Source: an uncultured Bacteroidales bacterium (GTDB taxonomy: Bacteria; Bacteroidota; Bacteroidia; Bacteroidales; P3). From it: a stretch of DNA of 64,000 nt. Shown here one piece after another: positions 54,314 through 63,101 of this stretch. The stretch spans positions 43,093 to 107,092 of the forward strand of contig CASEWE010000006.1 in NCBI GenBank assembly GCA_949291555.1, in the 5' to 3' direction. The notes beneath the pieces are model-generated. The model was not told the origin of the DNA and did no database searches. It was given only the letters and a program-made list of their open reading frames with translations. Position numbers and translations under genes: made by a program. Every line of letters begins with the position of its first letter. Position 1 is the stretch's first letter.

Positions 54314-54492
54314 TTATTTGGCTTAGTTGAATCTGGTAAATTTTGCTTTTGCTCCAAATAATAAGTCGAAAGGTGGGTTTGTACCCTGCAAAAGGGCACA
54401 GACTGCTTTTCCTTATTTGAGCAAAAGGGTTTTACCAGAACCCAACTAAGAAAATAAGCGAAAAGATTAGGCTGTGCCCTTTTTCTTTTCGC
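54314..54492 (+). ncRNA. Candidate structured RNA: two abutting hairpins with complementary loops
   Basis: Hairpin A (54314-54457) pairs five blocks: TTATTT/AAATAA (54314-54319, 54452-54457), CTTAGTTG/CAACTAAG (54322-54329, 54443-54450), CTGGTAAA/TTTACCAG (54333-54340, 54431-54438), CTTTTGCTC/GAGCAAAAG (54346-54354, 54419-54427) and AAATAA/TTATTT (54356-54361, 54413-54418). Hairpin C (54458-54465 with 54485-54492, 8 bp) starts at the very next base. The loop of A contains AAAAGGGCACAG (54390-54401) and the loop of C contains its exact complement (54472-54483), so the loops can pair over 12 bases. Local AT content is higher than the neighbours. Strand is unproven; plus is assumed because the plus-strand cargo gene follows. 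It matches no RNA family that I can name. Confidence 0.5.
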
Positions 54493-54647
54493 CCTTGCCG
54501 GAAAACGATTTCCCCCTGAAGCCGAGCAGGAACCGGCCGGGAAGAATGACAGGTCCCTGCAAGAAAGGATTCCCGTACCGCGCACTCTAAACCGGGCGCG
54601 GCCGGTTGCAGAAGACAAACCCTTTTCAATAACTAAATTCATAAACC

Positions 54648-56084
54648 ATGAAAAAGCTTGCAAACACCTCCGTCGCGCTGGCAATCGCCCTGTTCAGCGC
54701 CCATGCAGAAACAACCGACTCGACCCGTATCATCGAGCCTGAAATCCCGGAAATGCAATTGGTGGTCAAGAAAAACAATGTGGAGTACCTGGTCGACAGC
54801 CTTCACACGGATTACCCGGAAGGCAGCGAGATGGGCTACGAACGCACCTATTACCGGTACGACAACAAGAACCAACTGATCCAGACAATCGCGCACTAGA
54901 CCGACAGGAACCATGATACCACCGGCGGCATGAACGAATTGCGGGAATACGATGCCAATGGGAACAGGACGATCCTTGCTTCCTACAGCTACGACCCCGT
55001 TTCCGGCGAATGGATGCCGAGCTTCCAGACCATAAACAGCTACGATGCAAACGGGAACGCCACATTGGAAATCAGCTGCTTCGGAATGGAAGGCAACTGG
55101 GACACCATGTATACCAAGCACATGGAATACGATGGGCTCAACCGCTTGGTATCATCCCTGTCGGAAACCGAGAAAGTCGAATACGAATACCTTGGGGAAA
55201 CCGGGAACATCACCTCGCAGACCAGCTACATGCCCGGTGTGACGGAAGGGGAATGGACGCCCTCGTTCAGATTCTCGTACACCTACGACGAATCCATGAA
55301 CAGGACAGCCTACGTGACGAGCGTCTGGCTCGGCACGGAATGGTTCGAGGGCAGCAAGATCGAATATTCCGGATACAACGAGCAGGGCGATTACGCCAAT
55401 GTCAAGGAATACGAAATGGGGGAAACCGAATGGATTCTCCGTTCGGAAATCATCTTCACGTACCAATACGATGAAGCGGGCAATACGATCGGGGAAACCG
55501 AAACGCAAGTGAACAGCTTCGGAGACTCCGTCTTCTACAAGAGGATTTACGAATACGATCTCGACTGCGAAGAGATGCCGAACATCCTCTATGAGAACTA
55601 TTATAAAGAATCGAGCGCGGCGCCGTGGGCCGGGGTTCAGAAATTCGAATACGTGTACGACAACTGCATCTGGGTCGACTTCTTCGAGTACGGATGGGAT
55701 GCCACCACGGAAGAATGGAACTATGTCCGCCGGAACCAGATCGAATTGGACGAGAACGGTTGCACGGAATACGAAACGGAGCTGTATTGGGACAGCGAAA
55801 ACGAAACCTGGGTAGCCACGCTGTATAACCATTGGTTCTACTCGGCTCATGAAATCGTTGCCAACGAGCTCGGGAAATCATCGGACATCAGAATCTACGC
55901 GCAAGAAAGATCCATCAACATCATGGACAACTACGAGCAGCAACCCATCGAGGCATACGACATAACCGGCCGGTGTGTCGGCAGCATCCGAAAACCTTCC
56001 ATCGATGCGTCTATCCCGGTCAAGATTACCGGCGTTTACATCGTGAAGGTCGGCAACGAAGTAAGAAAAATCTTCGTCAGGTAA
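54648..56084 (+). pseudogene. Secreted YD-repeat-like T9SS cargo gene with an in-frame TAG
   Basis: Two open stretches in the same frame, 54648-54899 and 54900-56084, are separated only by TAG at 54897-54899. Read through, they give 477 residues plus the stop position. The first part has a signal peptide (MKKLANTSVALAIALFSAHA). The body is acidic and aromatic with repeated YDANGN/YDESMN-type units and Trp, like a diverged YD-repeat protein. The last 70 residues (IRIYAQERSINI, then YDITGRCVG, GVYIVKVGNEVRKIFVR) form a T9SS type A sorting tail. Sequence after the stop stays open and shows no decay, so the stop is recent, is read through, or is a sequence error. Translation of the second part alone from 54930 would lack a signal peptide. 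Confidence 0.75.
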
Positions 56085-56131
56085 CCGGATCGACCGGTAA
56101 CTTATATAAATTACACGAAAAGGGTTGAATA

Positions 56132-56172
56132 AGCGAAGCCGGAAAGTTTGACGAAAACTTTCCGGCTTCGCT
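56132..56172. terminator. Bidirectional hairpin between the cargo gene and dnaX
   Basis: A perfect 18-bp stem (56132-56149 with 56155-56172) has a 5-base loop. It lies in the gap between convergent genes. T-tracts are weak, but the stem is long enough to stop or protect transcripts from both sides. Confidence 0.7.
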
Positions 56173-56222
56173 GCCGCATGGACCCTTGGGCATCGGAACG
56201 CCCGCGCCGCTTACCCGGCATC

Positions 56223-58115
56223 TCAAAGTTCTATATCCAGGTTCAAACTGTCGCGGAAATGCTGCAGCTCGGGATTGCTGGCCGCCATTTTCTGGAACTT
56301 TTCCTGCGGGGTGTAGATAACCACCTCGGGTTTCAAGTTCTCATCCACCCGAACAATGAAATGCACGGAGCGGTTGTGCAGGCGGTCACGAAGGAAATCC
56401 AGCACCGGTTTCTGCCCTTGGGCCAATTCCTCGCTGGCATAACGGCTCGACACGACCAATTCCACCGCATGGTCTTTCCCCGCATGGGGATTTGCCATGG
56501 AAAGCAGGTTGAAAAAGCCCGGCTTGGAAGTCTGGATGGTGGCCAGGTACGCTTTCCATGCCGTATCCAAGGCTTCCTGGTCAAAAGCCTCGTCGGCCAG
56601 AGCCTCCTCGGCCTTGGGAACACGGGCATCATCGCGCTCTTTCAATTGCGCGGAAAGCCCTTGCAGCGATACCGCGCTGCGCAAAGGCCGGGACAGCGAC
56701 GAAGAGGGCTCTGGCGCTTCCGGAGAAGACGGCTTCGGATCGAATGCCCCGGAACCCTGGACTGCAGCAGGGCTCTGCGTGGAAACCGGAACGCGGCCCT
56801 CTTCCTGCACAAACGGGCCCGCTGCCTGGCCTGTCGCCTGGCCTGCTCCCCGGAAAACTTCCGGAGATGAAGCCGGAACAGGACTTTCCGATGCCCGCCC
56901 GCGGGCGGGTTCTGCCGCTTCTTCCCCGATGCCGGCTTTCCGGGCAGGCCTCTCAGCCTGCCCGGAAAGCTCCCCCGGGCCGGAAATCGGAGCCTCCCCC
57001 TCCTTCTTTGCCAGGTTCCCCCCAGCGAACACCCGGATGAGCTGCAACAACAGGATTTCGACCAGAAGACGCTTATGGTTGCTGTTCCGGTATTGAAGGT
57101 CGCATTGGCTGCAAAGCTCCAAACCTTGCAAAAGCCTTTCCACCGAGCAAGCGGAAGCCTGCTCCTTGTACCGCTGCCGGAGCACGGCGGAACTTTCCAC
57201 CAATTCCTCCGTTTGCGTGTCCTTCATCAGCAACAGCGAACGGAGATGCCCGCCAAGCCCGTTGGCAAACATCTGCCCGTCGAAACCATTCTCCAGGACT
57301 TGGTTGAAAAGATTCAAGGCAGAGGGGACATTCCCTTGAAGGAAATAGCCGAACATCTCGAAATAGGTCTCGTAATCCAGGATATTCAGCATGGAAATAG
57401 CCTGCTTGTAGGTGATGCTGTTGCCCGAGAAGCTCACAATCTGGTCGAACATCGACAAAGCGTCGCGCAAGCCTCCATCGGCTTTCTGCGCCACCACGCG
57501 CAAAGCCTCCTCTTCGTAAGAAATCCCTTCCTTCTGGCATATCATCTTCAAGTGCTCCACCATGTCTTCCACCCGGATACGCTTGAAGTCGAATATCTGG
57601 CAACGGCTCAGGATCGTGGGAATGATCTTGTTCTTCTCGGTCGTGGCCAGAATGAACTTGGCATAGGCAGGCGGTTCCTCCAAGGTTTTCAAAAACGCGT
57701 TGAACGCCTCGGGGGTCAGCATATGCACTTCATCGATGATATATACCTTGTATTTTCCAACCTGGGGCGGGATCCGGACTTGTTCCACCAATGTCCGCAT
57801 GGCTTCCACATTGCGGTTGGATGCCGCATCCAGCTCGTAAATGTTCTGAGAGGCATTCTTCAGAAAACCCTTGCAGGATTCGCACTGCCCGCAAGGTTCC
57901 AGCTCCGGGCCGGGATCGGAGCAATTGATGGTACGGGCAAGAATGCGCGCGCAAGTGGTCTTGCCTACCCCCCTCGGCCCGCAAAAGAGGAAAGACTGGG
58001 CAAGATGCCCGTTGCGGATAGAATTCTTCAAGGTGGCCGTGATGGCTTTTTGCCCCACCACGCTGTCGAAAGTGTCGGGACGATACTTCCGTGCCGATAC
58101 GACAAAGTCTTCCAT
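56223..58115 (-). CDS. dnaX: DNA polymerase III subunits gamma and tau
   Basis: 630 residues. DnaX is the AAA+ motor of the clamp loader. Walker A is GPRGVGKTTCARIL, the zinc cluster is CSDPGPELEPCGQCESC, Walker B IIDEVHML and the SRC motif LSRCQIFDF. Residues about 370-500 are a Pro/Ala/Glu/Ser-rich linker, followed by a C-terminal domain (about 510-630). I saw no slippery run followed by a hairpin, so a separate gamma product by frameshifting is not supported. It is divergent from rpsF. Confidence 0.94.
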   Translation of the reverse strand: MEDFVVSARKYRPDTFDSVVGQKAITATLKNSIRNGHLAQSFLFCGPRGVGKTTCARILARTINCSDPGPELEPCGQCESCKGFLKNASQNIYELDAASNRNVEAMRTLVEQVRIPPQVGKYKVYIIDEVHMLTPEAFNAFLKTLEEPPAYAKFILATTEKNKIIPTILSRCQIFDFKRIRVEDMVEHLKMICQKEGISYEEEALRVVAQKADGGLRDALSMFDQIVSFSGNSITYKQAISMLNILDYETYFEMFGYFLQGNVPSALNLFNQVLENGFDGQMFANGLGGHLRSLLLMKDTQTEELVESSAVLRQRYKEQASACSVERLLQGLELCSQCDLQYRNSNHKRLLVEILLLQLIRVFAGGNLAKKEGEAPISGPGELSGQAERPARKAGIGEEAAEPARGRASESPVPASSPEVFRGAGQATGQAAGPFVQEEGRVPVSTQSPAAVQGSGAFDPKPSSPEAPEPSSSLSRPLRSAVSLQGLSAQLKERDDARVPKAEEALADEAFDQEALDTAWKAYLATIQTSKPGFFNLLSMANPHAGKDHAVELVVSSRYASEELAQGQKPVLDFLRDRLHNRSVHFIVRVDENLKPEVVIYTPQEKFQKMAASNPELQHFRDSLNLDIEL

Positions 58116-58276
58116 AAGGATTTATTTCCAAAAAAGATTCCTTCACCCGCCGGACACGAAGGAAACGGCCGGAACGGGGAAAACGCTGGCTAAATTACAA
58201 AAAAACGCAAACGGCCTGCCCGGGAAACGGCCGCGCCGCATCGGAAGCCATACGTCCCCTTCCTGCCATTCCCCTT

Positions 58277-58307
58277 TTTGCTATCTCATTATTTTTTACT
58301 AACTTTG
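58277..58307 (+). promoter_or_regulatory. Promoter of rpsF-rpsR-rplI
   Basis: TTTG (58277-58280), 19 bases, then TAACTTTG (58300-58307), a full consensus match. Transcription would start near 58314, just before the leader hairpin. Confidence 0.8.
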
Positions 58308-58319
58308 CCCCCTTGTTTC

Positions 58320-58340
58320 ATAGCAGCAAAACGCTGCTAT
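58320..58340 (+). promoter_or_regulatory. Leader hairpin of the rpsF operon
   Basis: A perfect 8-bp stem (ATAGCAGC with GCTGCTAT) closes a 5-base loop, AAAAC, within the first 30 bases of the predicted mRNA. Ribosomal operons that start with rpsF-rpsR often carry an S6:S18-binding leader; whether this is one is not shown. Confidence 0.5.
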
Positions 58341-58370
58341 TTAGTTGTTAACTTTTTAATAAACAAACCG

Positions 58371-58736
58371 ATGAATCAGTACGAAACCGTTTTCATTATG
58401 ACTCCCGTTTTGTCTGACGAACAGATGAAGGAAGCGGTAAAAAGGTATCGGGACTTGCTCACAGGGCAAGGCGCCGAGATCGTCTACGAAGACAACTGGG
58501 GGCTGAAGAAACTGGCTTATCCCATCCAGAAGAAAGCCACTGGATTCTATTACCTGATAGAATTCAAGGCCGAGGGAAAAGTCATCGATGTGCTGGAAAC
58601 CGCTTTCCGCCGCGATGAAAAAATGTTGCGCTTCCTCACGACCCGCTTGGACAAGCATGCCATCGCTTACAACGAAAAGAAGCATGCCATGAAGAAAGAA
58701 GCGAAAGAAGCAGTTGAAAACCCTGAAAACAAGTAA
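58371..58736 (+). CDS. rpsF: 30S ribosomal protein S6
   Basis: 121 residues from the ATG at 58371. S6 binds S18 and 16S rRNA in the platform of the small subunit. The start [10 protein letters not shown] and the [10 protein letters not shown] stretch are typical. The C-terminal 20 residues are Lys/Glu-rich. An upstream in-frame extension would overlap the promoter and is rejected. rpsR follows after 4 bases. Confidence 0.96.
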   Translation: MNQYETVFIMTPVLSDEQMKEAVKRYRDLLTGQGAEIVYEDNWGLKKLAYPIQKKATGFYYLIEFKAEGKVIDVLETAFRRDEKMLRFLTTRLDKHAIAYNEKKHAMKKEAKEAVENPENK

Positions 58737-58740
58737 AGAA

Positions 58741-59007
58741 ATGGCTGTAGACAACGACATTAAATATCTTACCCCGATTGCGGTAGATACCAAGAAAAAG
58801 AAATGGTGCCGTTTCAAAAAGAGCGGTATCAAATACATTGATTACAAGGATGCCGATTTCCTTTTGAAATTCGTGAACGAGCAAGGGAAAATCCTGCCGC
58901 GCCGCATCACGGGCACCTCGCAGAAGTACCAGAAAAAAGTGGCCCAGGCAATCAAACGCGCCCGCCACTTGGCCTTGATGCCTTATGTCGGAGACTTGTT
59001 AAAGTAA
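58741..59007 (+). CDS. rpsR: 30S ribosomal protein S18
   Basis: 88 residues from the ATG at 58741. The core [15 protein letters not shown] and [20 protein letters not shown] are diagnostic. It lies between rpsF and rplI in the standard order, 14 bases before rplI, which has an AAGGAGGAACGG ribosome site. Confidence 0.96.
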   Translation: MAVDNDIKYLTPIAVDTKKKKWCRFKKSGIKYIDYKDADFLLKFVNEQGKILPRRITGTSQKYQKKVAQAIKRARHLALMPYVGDLLK

Positions 59008-59021
59008 GGAGGAACGGAAGC

Positions 59022-59471
59022 ATGGAAATCATTTTGAAGCAAGACGTAGCCAGACTGGGCTACAAAGACGATATCGTCATTGTCAAAGACGGGTACGCCA
59101 ACAATTACCTCATTCCGCAAGGCTTCGCCGTAAGGGCTACCCCGGGCTTGAAGAAGATGCGGGAAGAAAACATCCGCCAACGGGCTTTCAAAGAAGAGAA
59201 AATCCAGAAGGAAGCCGAGGAACTGGCAACCAAGCTCAACGGGCTGGTCGTGAAAATCGCTGCCAAGGCCGGTACTTCGGGCAAGATTTTCGGTTCGGTG
59301 AACCCTATCCAGATTGCCGAAGCCCTCAAGGAACAGCACCAGATCGAAATCGACCGCAAACGCATCAGCATCCCCGGGGAATCCATCAAGGAAATCGGCC
59401 AGCACAAAGCCGTTGTGGATCTGCACCGGGAAGTGAAGGCGGAAATCGACCTGGATGTATTTGCCGAATAA
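59022..59471 (+). CDS. rplI: 50S ribosomal protein L9
   Basis: 149 residues. The N-terminal domain has EIILKQDVARLGYKDDIV and the conserved NNYLIPQGFA. A long central helix (about 45-80) leads to the C-terminal rRNA-binding domain (GKIFGSVNPIQIAEAL). It ends the S6-S18-L9 operon, followed by two hairpins. Confidence 0.96.
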   Translation: MEIILKQDVARLGYKDDIVIVKDGYANNYLIPQGFAVRATPGLKKMREENIRQRAFKEEKIQKEAEELATKLNGLVVKIAAKAGTSGKIFGSVNPIQIAEALKEQHQIEIDRKRISIPGESIKEIGQHKAVVDLHREVKAEIDLDVFAE

Positions 59472-59488
59472 TCCCCCACGATAGGCTT

Positions 59489-59556
59489 GCAAAAGAAAGT
59501 TGCTTTCTTTTGCGGTTTTGCCGAAGGAAAAGGCCGCTTGCAAAAAGCGGCTTTTT
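59489..59556 (+). terminator. Tandem terminators after rplI
   Basis: First hairpin: perfect 11-bp stem, 59489-59499 with 59503-59513, 3-base loop. Second: 7-bp GC-rich stem, 59533-59539 with 59545-59551, followed by five T residues. Together they end the rpsF operon. Confidence 0.85.
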
Positions 59557-59694
59557 CTTTTTGAAGCCTCGCTGGAAAATCCCGCCTTTTTTGTCCAAGG
59601 AGGGGAACCTTTCCCGAGCGCCATCCGAAGCGGCAGAAAAAAGGGAAGCGCTCCGTCCCCTTTCCGGGGAAAAGAATGAAAAAAAACACCGTGC

Positions 59695-60498
59695 ATGCTC
59701 AGCAACGCCCGCATCAAAAGACTGAAAAGCTACCAGCAGAAGAAATTCCGCAGGCAGGAAGGGCTCTTCATTGCCGAAACGCCGAAAGTGGCCCAGGTCC
59801 TTCTATCCGGATCGCTTGCAATACGTGAAATCTACGCGCTCCCCGCATGGCTCGAAAATCCCGGGAACCAGAAGCTCTTATCGGAATACCGCCGCCACCA
59901 AGGCCATGAGGCGGACACCATCCGGATTTCACCCGATGAACTGGAAAGAATCAGCGCTTTGGCCTCACCCCAGGAAGTATTCATGGTGGTCGAATACCCG
60001 CCAGCCGAGGATCCGCCGGGGAAAGGCCTGGATAAAGGCTGCAGCCTCCTGCTCGACGACATCCGGGATCCCGGCAACCTGGGGACCATTCTGCGGATTG
60101 CCGACTGGTTCGGCATCGAACACGTGATTTGCACGATGGAGTGCGCCGATGCCTTCCAGCCCAAATGCGTGCAAGCCTCCATGGGCTCGGTAGGGGTGTG
60201 CGACATCCGTTACCTGGATCGAGACTGGCTGCTTCATGCCATAGAAGCGAAAAAAGACGGATTGCAAGCCTTCGGAATGTTCATGGACGGGGAAAGCATC
60301 TACCGCATCCCCTTGCCGGAAAAAAATTGCTGGTACGTGATCGGGAACGAAGCGCGGGGAATCGCGCCCGATTTCAGTTCCCGGATAGGGAAACGCATCG
60401 GCATCCCTCCTGCCGCGAAACATCGGCCTTCCGGGGCCGAATCCCTCAATGCGGCCATCGCCGCGGCGCTCCTCTGCGCCCAAATCCGGAAGCAGTAG
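59695..60498 (+). CDS. SpoU/TrmH-family RNA 2'-O-methyltransferase
   Basis: 267 residues. The N-terminal substrate-binding domain begins SNARIKRLKSYQQKKFR and FIAETPKVAQVLL. The SPOUT catalytic motifs are LLDDIRDPGNLGTILR, VIGNEARGI and ESLNAAIAAALL. Such enzymes methylate ribose 2'-OH groups in rRNA or tRNA; the site is not known. It lies 220 bases after rplI behind two terminators and converges on fabH. Confidence 0.92.
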   Translation: MLSNARIKRLKSYQQKKFRRQEGLFIAETPKVAQVLLSGSLAIREIYALPAWLENPGNQKLLSEYRRHQGHEADTIRISPDELERISALASPQEVFMVVEYPPAEDPPGKGLDKGCSLLLDDIRDPGNLGTILRIADWFGIEHVICTMECADAFQPKCVQASMGSVGVCDIRYLDRDWLLHAIEAKKDGLQAFGMFMDGESIYRIPLPEKNCWYVIGNEARGIAPDFSSRIGKRIGIPPAAKHRPSGAESLNAAIAAALLCAQIRKQ

Positions 60499-60561
60499 AG
60501 CGTGTTGCCAGAAAGCGCCTCTTGCCGGAAATAGCAGGAAACAGGCCTTGAAAAGATACGG

Positions 60562-60624
60562 AAAATGCTCCGGGATTCGTTTCGCCAGCCATCCGCCGAC
60601 CAAACGGAATCCCGGAGCATTCTC
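60562..60624. terminator. Bidirectional terminator between the SpoU gene and fabH
   Basis: A stem of 19 pairs (60564-60582 with 60602-60621) has one bulged G at 60607 and a 19-base loop. T-rich tracts follow on both strands. The gap 60499-60732 has no gene. Confidence 0.82.
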
Positions 60625-60732
60625 TTTGGGAAAATCCCGGATAGGGAATACGGAATAAAGGTTATCGAACGCGAAAGCAAGACGGAACGAGCGCCGGAAC
60701 AACGAGGATACGCTTATTCCCGCGCAATCCCG

Positions 60733-61728
60733 TCATCGGGCGTCATAAGCCCATTTGAGCCAGATAGCTCCCCACGAAAACCCGGCCCCGAAAGCGCAGA
60801 TCACCACATCGTCGCCTTTCTTGAGCTTCTTCTCCCATTCGCAGAAAAGCAGGGGGATTGTGGCCGCAGTGGTATTGCCATAGCGGTCTATGTTTATCAT
60901 CACCCGTTCAGGAGCCACTCCGATCCGCTTCTGCACGGCCGAAATAATCCGGAGATTCGCTTGATGCGGGGCTATCCAGACCGTTTCCGGATCCAGATTG
61001 TTCCGCTTCACGATAGTTTCGGCCACGTCGGCCATCTTCAGCACCGCCCATTTGAAAACCGCCTGGCCCTCTTGGTAAACGTAGTGCCAACGCTTGTCGA
61101 CCGTTTCATGCGATGCCGGGCAAAGGGAACCGCCCGCTTTCATGTGCAAGTGCTTCCAGCCGCTTCCATCGGTGCCCATCTCCTCGTCCAGGACCCCGTA
61201 TTCTTCCGTGGTCGGCTCCAAAAGCACGGCCGCTGCGCCATCGCCGAAAATAGGGCAAGTGGCGCGGTCGGTATAATCGATCATCGAGGACATTTTCTCC
61301 GCGCCGACCACTACCACCTTGCGGTAGCGCCCGCTCTCCACGAAACGGGCCGCCGTGGAAAGCGCGTAGACGAAACCCGAACACCCCGAGCTCACGTCAT
61401 AAGCAAAAGCGTTGCGCACGCCCGTTTTGTCGGCTATAAGGCAGGCGCAGGAAGGAAAACGCATGTCGGCCGTCACCGTAGCGCACAGCAAAAGGTCTAC
61501 CTCCTCGGGCTTCAGGCCTGTATTTTTCATCAAGTCCAAAACCGCCGCGGCTCCCATGTCGGATGTAGCCTGACCCGGCTCGCGCTGTATGCGGCGTTCC
61601 TTGATTCCTATCCGCTCCATGATCCACTCGTCGCTGGTATCGACCATCCGGCTGAGTTCCTCATTGGTAAGCACGTAATCGGGCAGGTAGTGGCCCAAAC
61701 CCGTTATCGCGGCGTGTATTTTTTCCAT
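60733..61728 (-). CDS. fabH: Beta-ketoacyl-ACP synthase III
   Basis: 331 residues from the ATG at 61728. FabH starts fatty acid chains by joining acyl-CoA to malonyl-ACP. The catalytic triad is Cys116 (VSSGCSGFVYAL), His (WIAPHQANLRI) and Asn (DRYGNTTAATIP). A longer frame from 61812 overlaps plsX and is not used. It follows plsX by 11 bases. Confidence 0.95.
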   Translation of the reverse strand: MEKIHAAITGLGHYLPDYVLTNEELSRMVDTSDEWIMERIGIKERRIQREPGQATSDMGAAAVLDLMKNTGLKPEEVDLLLCATVTADMRFPSCACLIADKTGVRNAFAYDVSSGCSGFVYALSTAARFVESGRYRKVVVVGAEKMSSMIDYTDRATCPIFGDGAAAVLLEPTTEEYGVLDEEMGTDGSGWKHLHMKAGGSLCPASHETVDKRWHYVYQEGQAVFKWAVLKMADVAETIVKRNNLDPETVWIAPHQANLRIISAVQKRIGVAPERVMINIDRYGNTTAATIPLLFCEWEKKLKKGDDVVICAFGAGFSWGAIWLKWAYDAR

Positions 61729-61739
61729 ATTGAACAGAT

Positions 61740-62708
61740 TTACACGGTTCCCGTTCCGCCCACATACGAGGCGAAAACTTCGCGAAGCACATCGACCAGA
61801 TGCTGTTCGCACATACGTTTAGACTGCAACAGGATATTCTTGATGGCCAAGGCGCTGGATATGCCATGCCCAAGCATGACCGGGGCCCCTACGCCCAAGA
61901 TAGGGCTTCCCCCGTAAATTTCGTAATTGCACCGCTCGAAAAGAGGGTCTTTGATTCCCCTTTTCTGAAGCATGCGGTAGAACGTCTCGATTTCTTTCAA
62001 CAGGATATTTCCCACGAACCCGTCGGCCACGAAGACCTCGGCTTTCCCCTTGAACAAGTCGCGCGGTTCGAGATTGCCAACGAAATTGACATGCGGGCAT
62101 TCCTTGAGCAACGGGAAACTGGCTTGGCACTGAAGGTTGCCCTTCCCGTCTTCCGTCCCCACATTCATCAGGCAAACCCGGGGATTCTCCCTGCCCAGCA
62201 CATGGCGGGAATAAATGCTTCCGATCACCCCGAACTGCAACATGACCTCCGGCTTGGCATCGGGCGTCGTCCCGATGTCAAGAAGCAAGCTGAAAGTATC
62301 GCTGTCTTCCTGGGGCACCCAGGCGCAAGTGCAAGGCCGCAATACCCCCGGCAAGCATTTGACAAGGGTAACGGCACCGGCCAGGACTGCCCCCGAATTG
62401 CCGGCGCTGGCAAAGGAATCCAATTCCCCGGCCGCCAACATGCGCAACCCGGCCGCAATGCCCGACCGCGGCTTCTCCATCAAAGCCTTCATGGGCTTTT
62501 CGTCCATTTCGATGCACTCGGGCTGATGGGAGATTTCGAAGCGCTCCGCGTCCACCCCGCGTTCGGCCAAGGACTTCCGGATCAAATCTTCCGGGCCGAG
62601 CAACACGATGCGATCGTCCTTCCCGATGGAGTCCAAGGCGGCAATCGCACCATCGATCGTGCTCCCTGGGGCAAAGTCGCCCCCCAATACATCCAATCCG
62701 AATTTCAT
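61740..62708 (-). CDS. plsX: Phosphate acyltransferase PlsX
   Basis: 322 residues. PlsX makes acyl phosphate from acyl-ACP for PlsY (33298-32537). The N terminus KFGLDVLGGDFAP and the GNSGAVLAGAV and DGFVGNILLK stretches are diagnostic. It lies 37 bases after rpmF and 11 bases before fabH in the classical rpmF-plsX-fabH order. Confidence 0.95.
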   Translation of the reverse strand: MKFGLDVLGGDFAPGSTIDGAIAALDSIGKDDRIVLLGPEDLIRKSLAERGVDAERFEISHQPECIEMDEKPMKALMEKPRSGIAAGLRMLAAGELDSFASAGNSGAVLAGAVTLVKCLPGVLRPCTCAWVPQEDSDTFSLLLDIGTTPDAKPEVMLQFGVIGSIYSRHVLGRENPRVCLMNVGTEDGKGNLQCQASFPLLKECPHVNFVGNLEPRDLFKGKAEVFVADGFVGNILLKEIETFYRMLQKRGIKDPLFERCNYEIYGGSPILGVGAPVMLGHGISSALAIKNILLQSKRMCEQHLVDVLREVFASYVGGTGTV

Positions 62709-62745
62709 ACGGGAAACTTATGCTTTCCTGCCGAAAGCAAGGGGA

Positions 62746-62934
62746 TCAAGCTTTGGGCGCATTGATTTCCACAACCTGCTTTCCACGGTAGTAGCCGCAC
62801 TCAGGGCACACGTGGTGGTACAATACGGGCGAACCGCAATTGCTGCAAGTACTTACCGTGGGCACATCCAGCTTGTGGTGCGTCCTTCTTTTCCGGGTTC
62901 TGGTCTTGGAAAACCTCCATTTGGGATTTGGCAT
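62746..62934 (-). CDS. rpmF: 50S ribosomal protein L32
   Basis: 62 residues. The start MPNPKWRFSKTRTRKRRTH and the zinc-binding cysteines in CSNCGSP and CPECGYYRG are typical of the zinc form of L32. It lies between DUF177 and plsX as in many bacteria. Confidence 0.95.
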   Translation of the reverse strand: MPNPKWRFSKTRTRKRRTHHKLDVPTVSTCSNCGSPVLYHHVCPECGYYRGKQVVEINAPKA

Positions 62935-63101
62935 AGCTTTATGGATTTAAACGTTTATATTCGTCTTGTTATTCCTGTTTCTTTTTTCGCAATCTCCGGG
63001 TTCCTCCATCCTGAAAGCCCGATGCCGGGGCCCGGAACATTTCCCGCCCGCGGCTTCAACCGCTTGCCCGGCTGCCTCCGTTTCTTCCGATTCCGATGCC
63101 C

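Noticed and set aside
54314..54457. Invertible promoter flanked by inverted repeats
   Set aside because: The arms are imperfect and broken by internal loops, and no recombinase gene is nearby; an RNA structure fits better.
57600..57900. Programmed frameshift site in dnaX
   Set aside because: No A-rich slippery heptamer with a following hairpin was found where the gamma/tau switch would occur.
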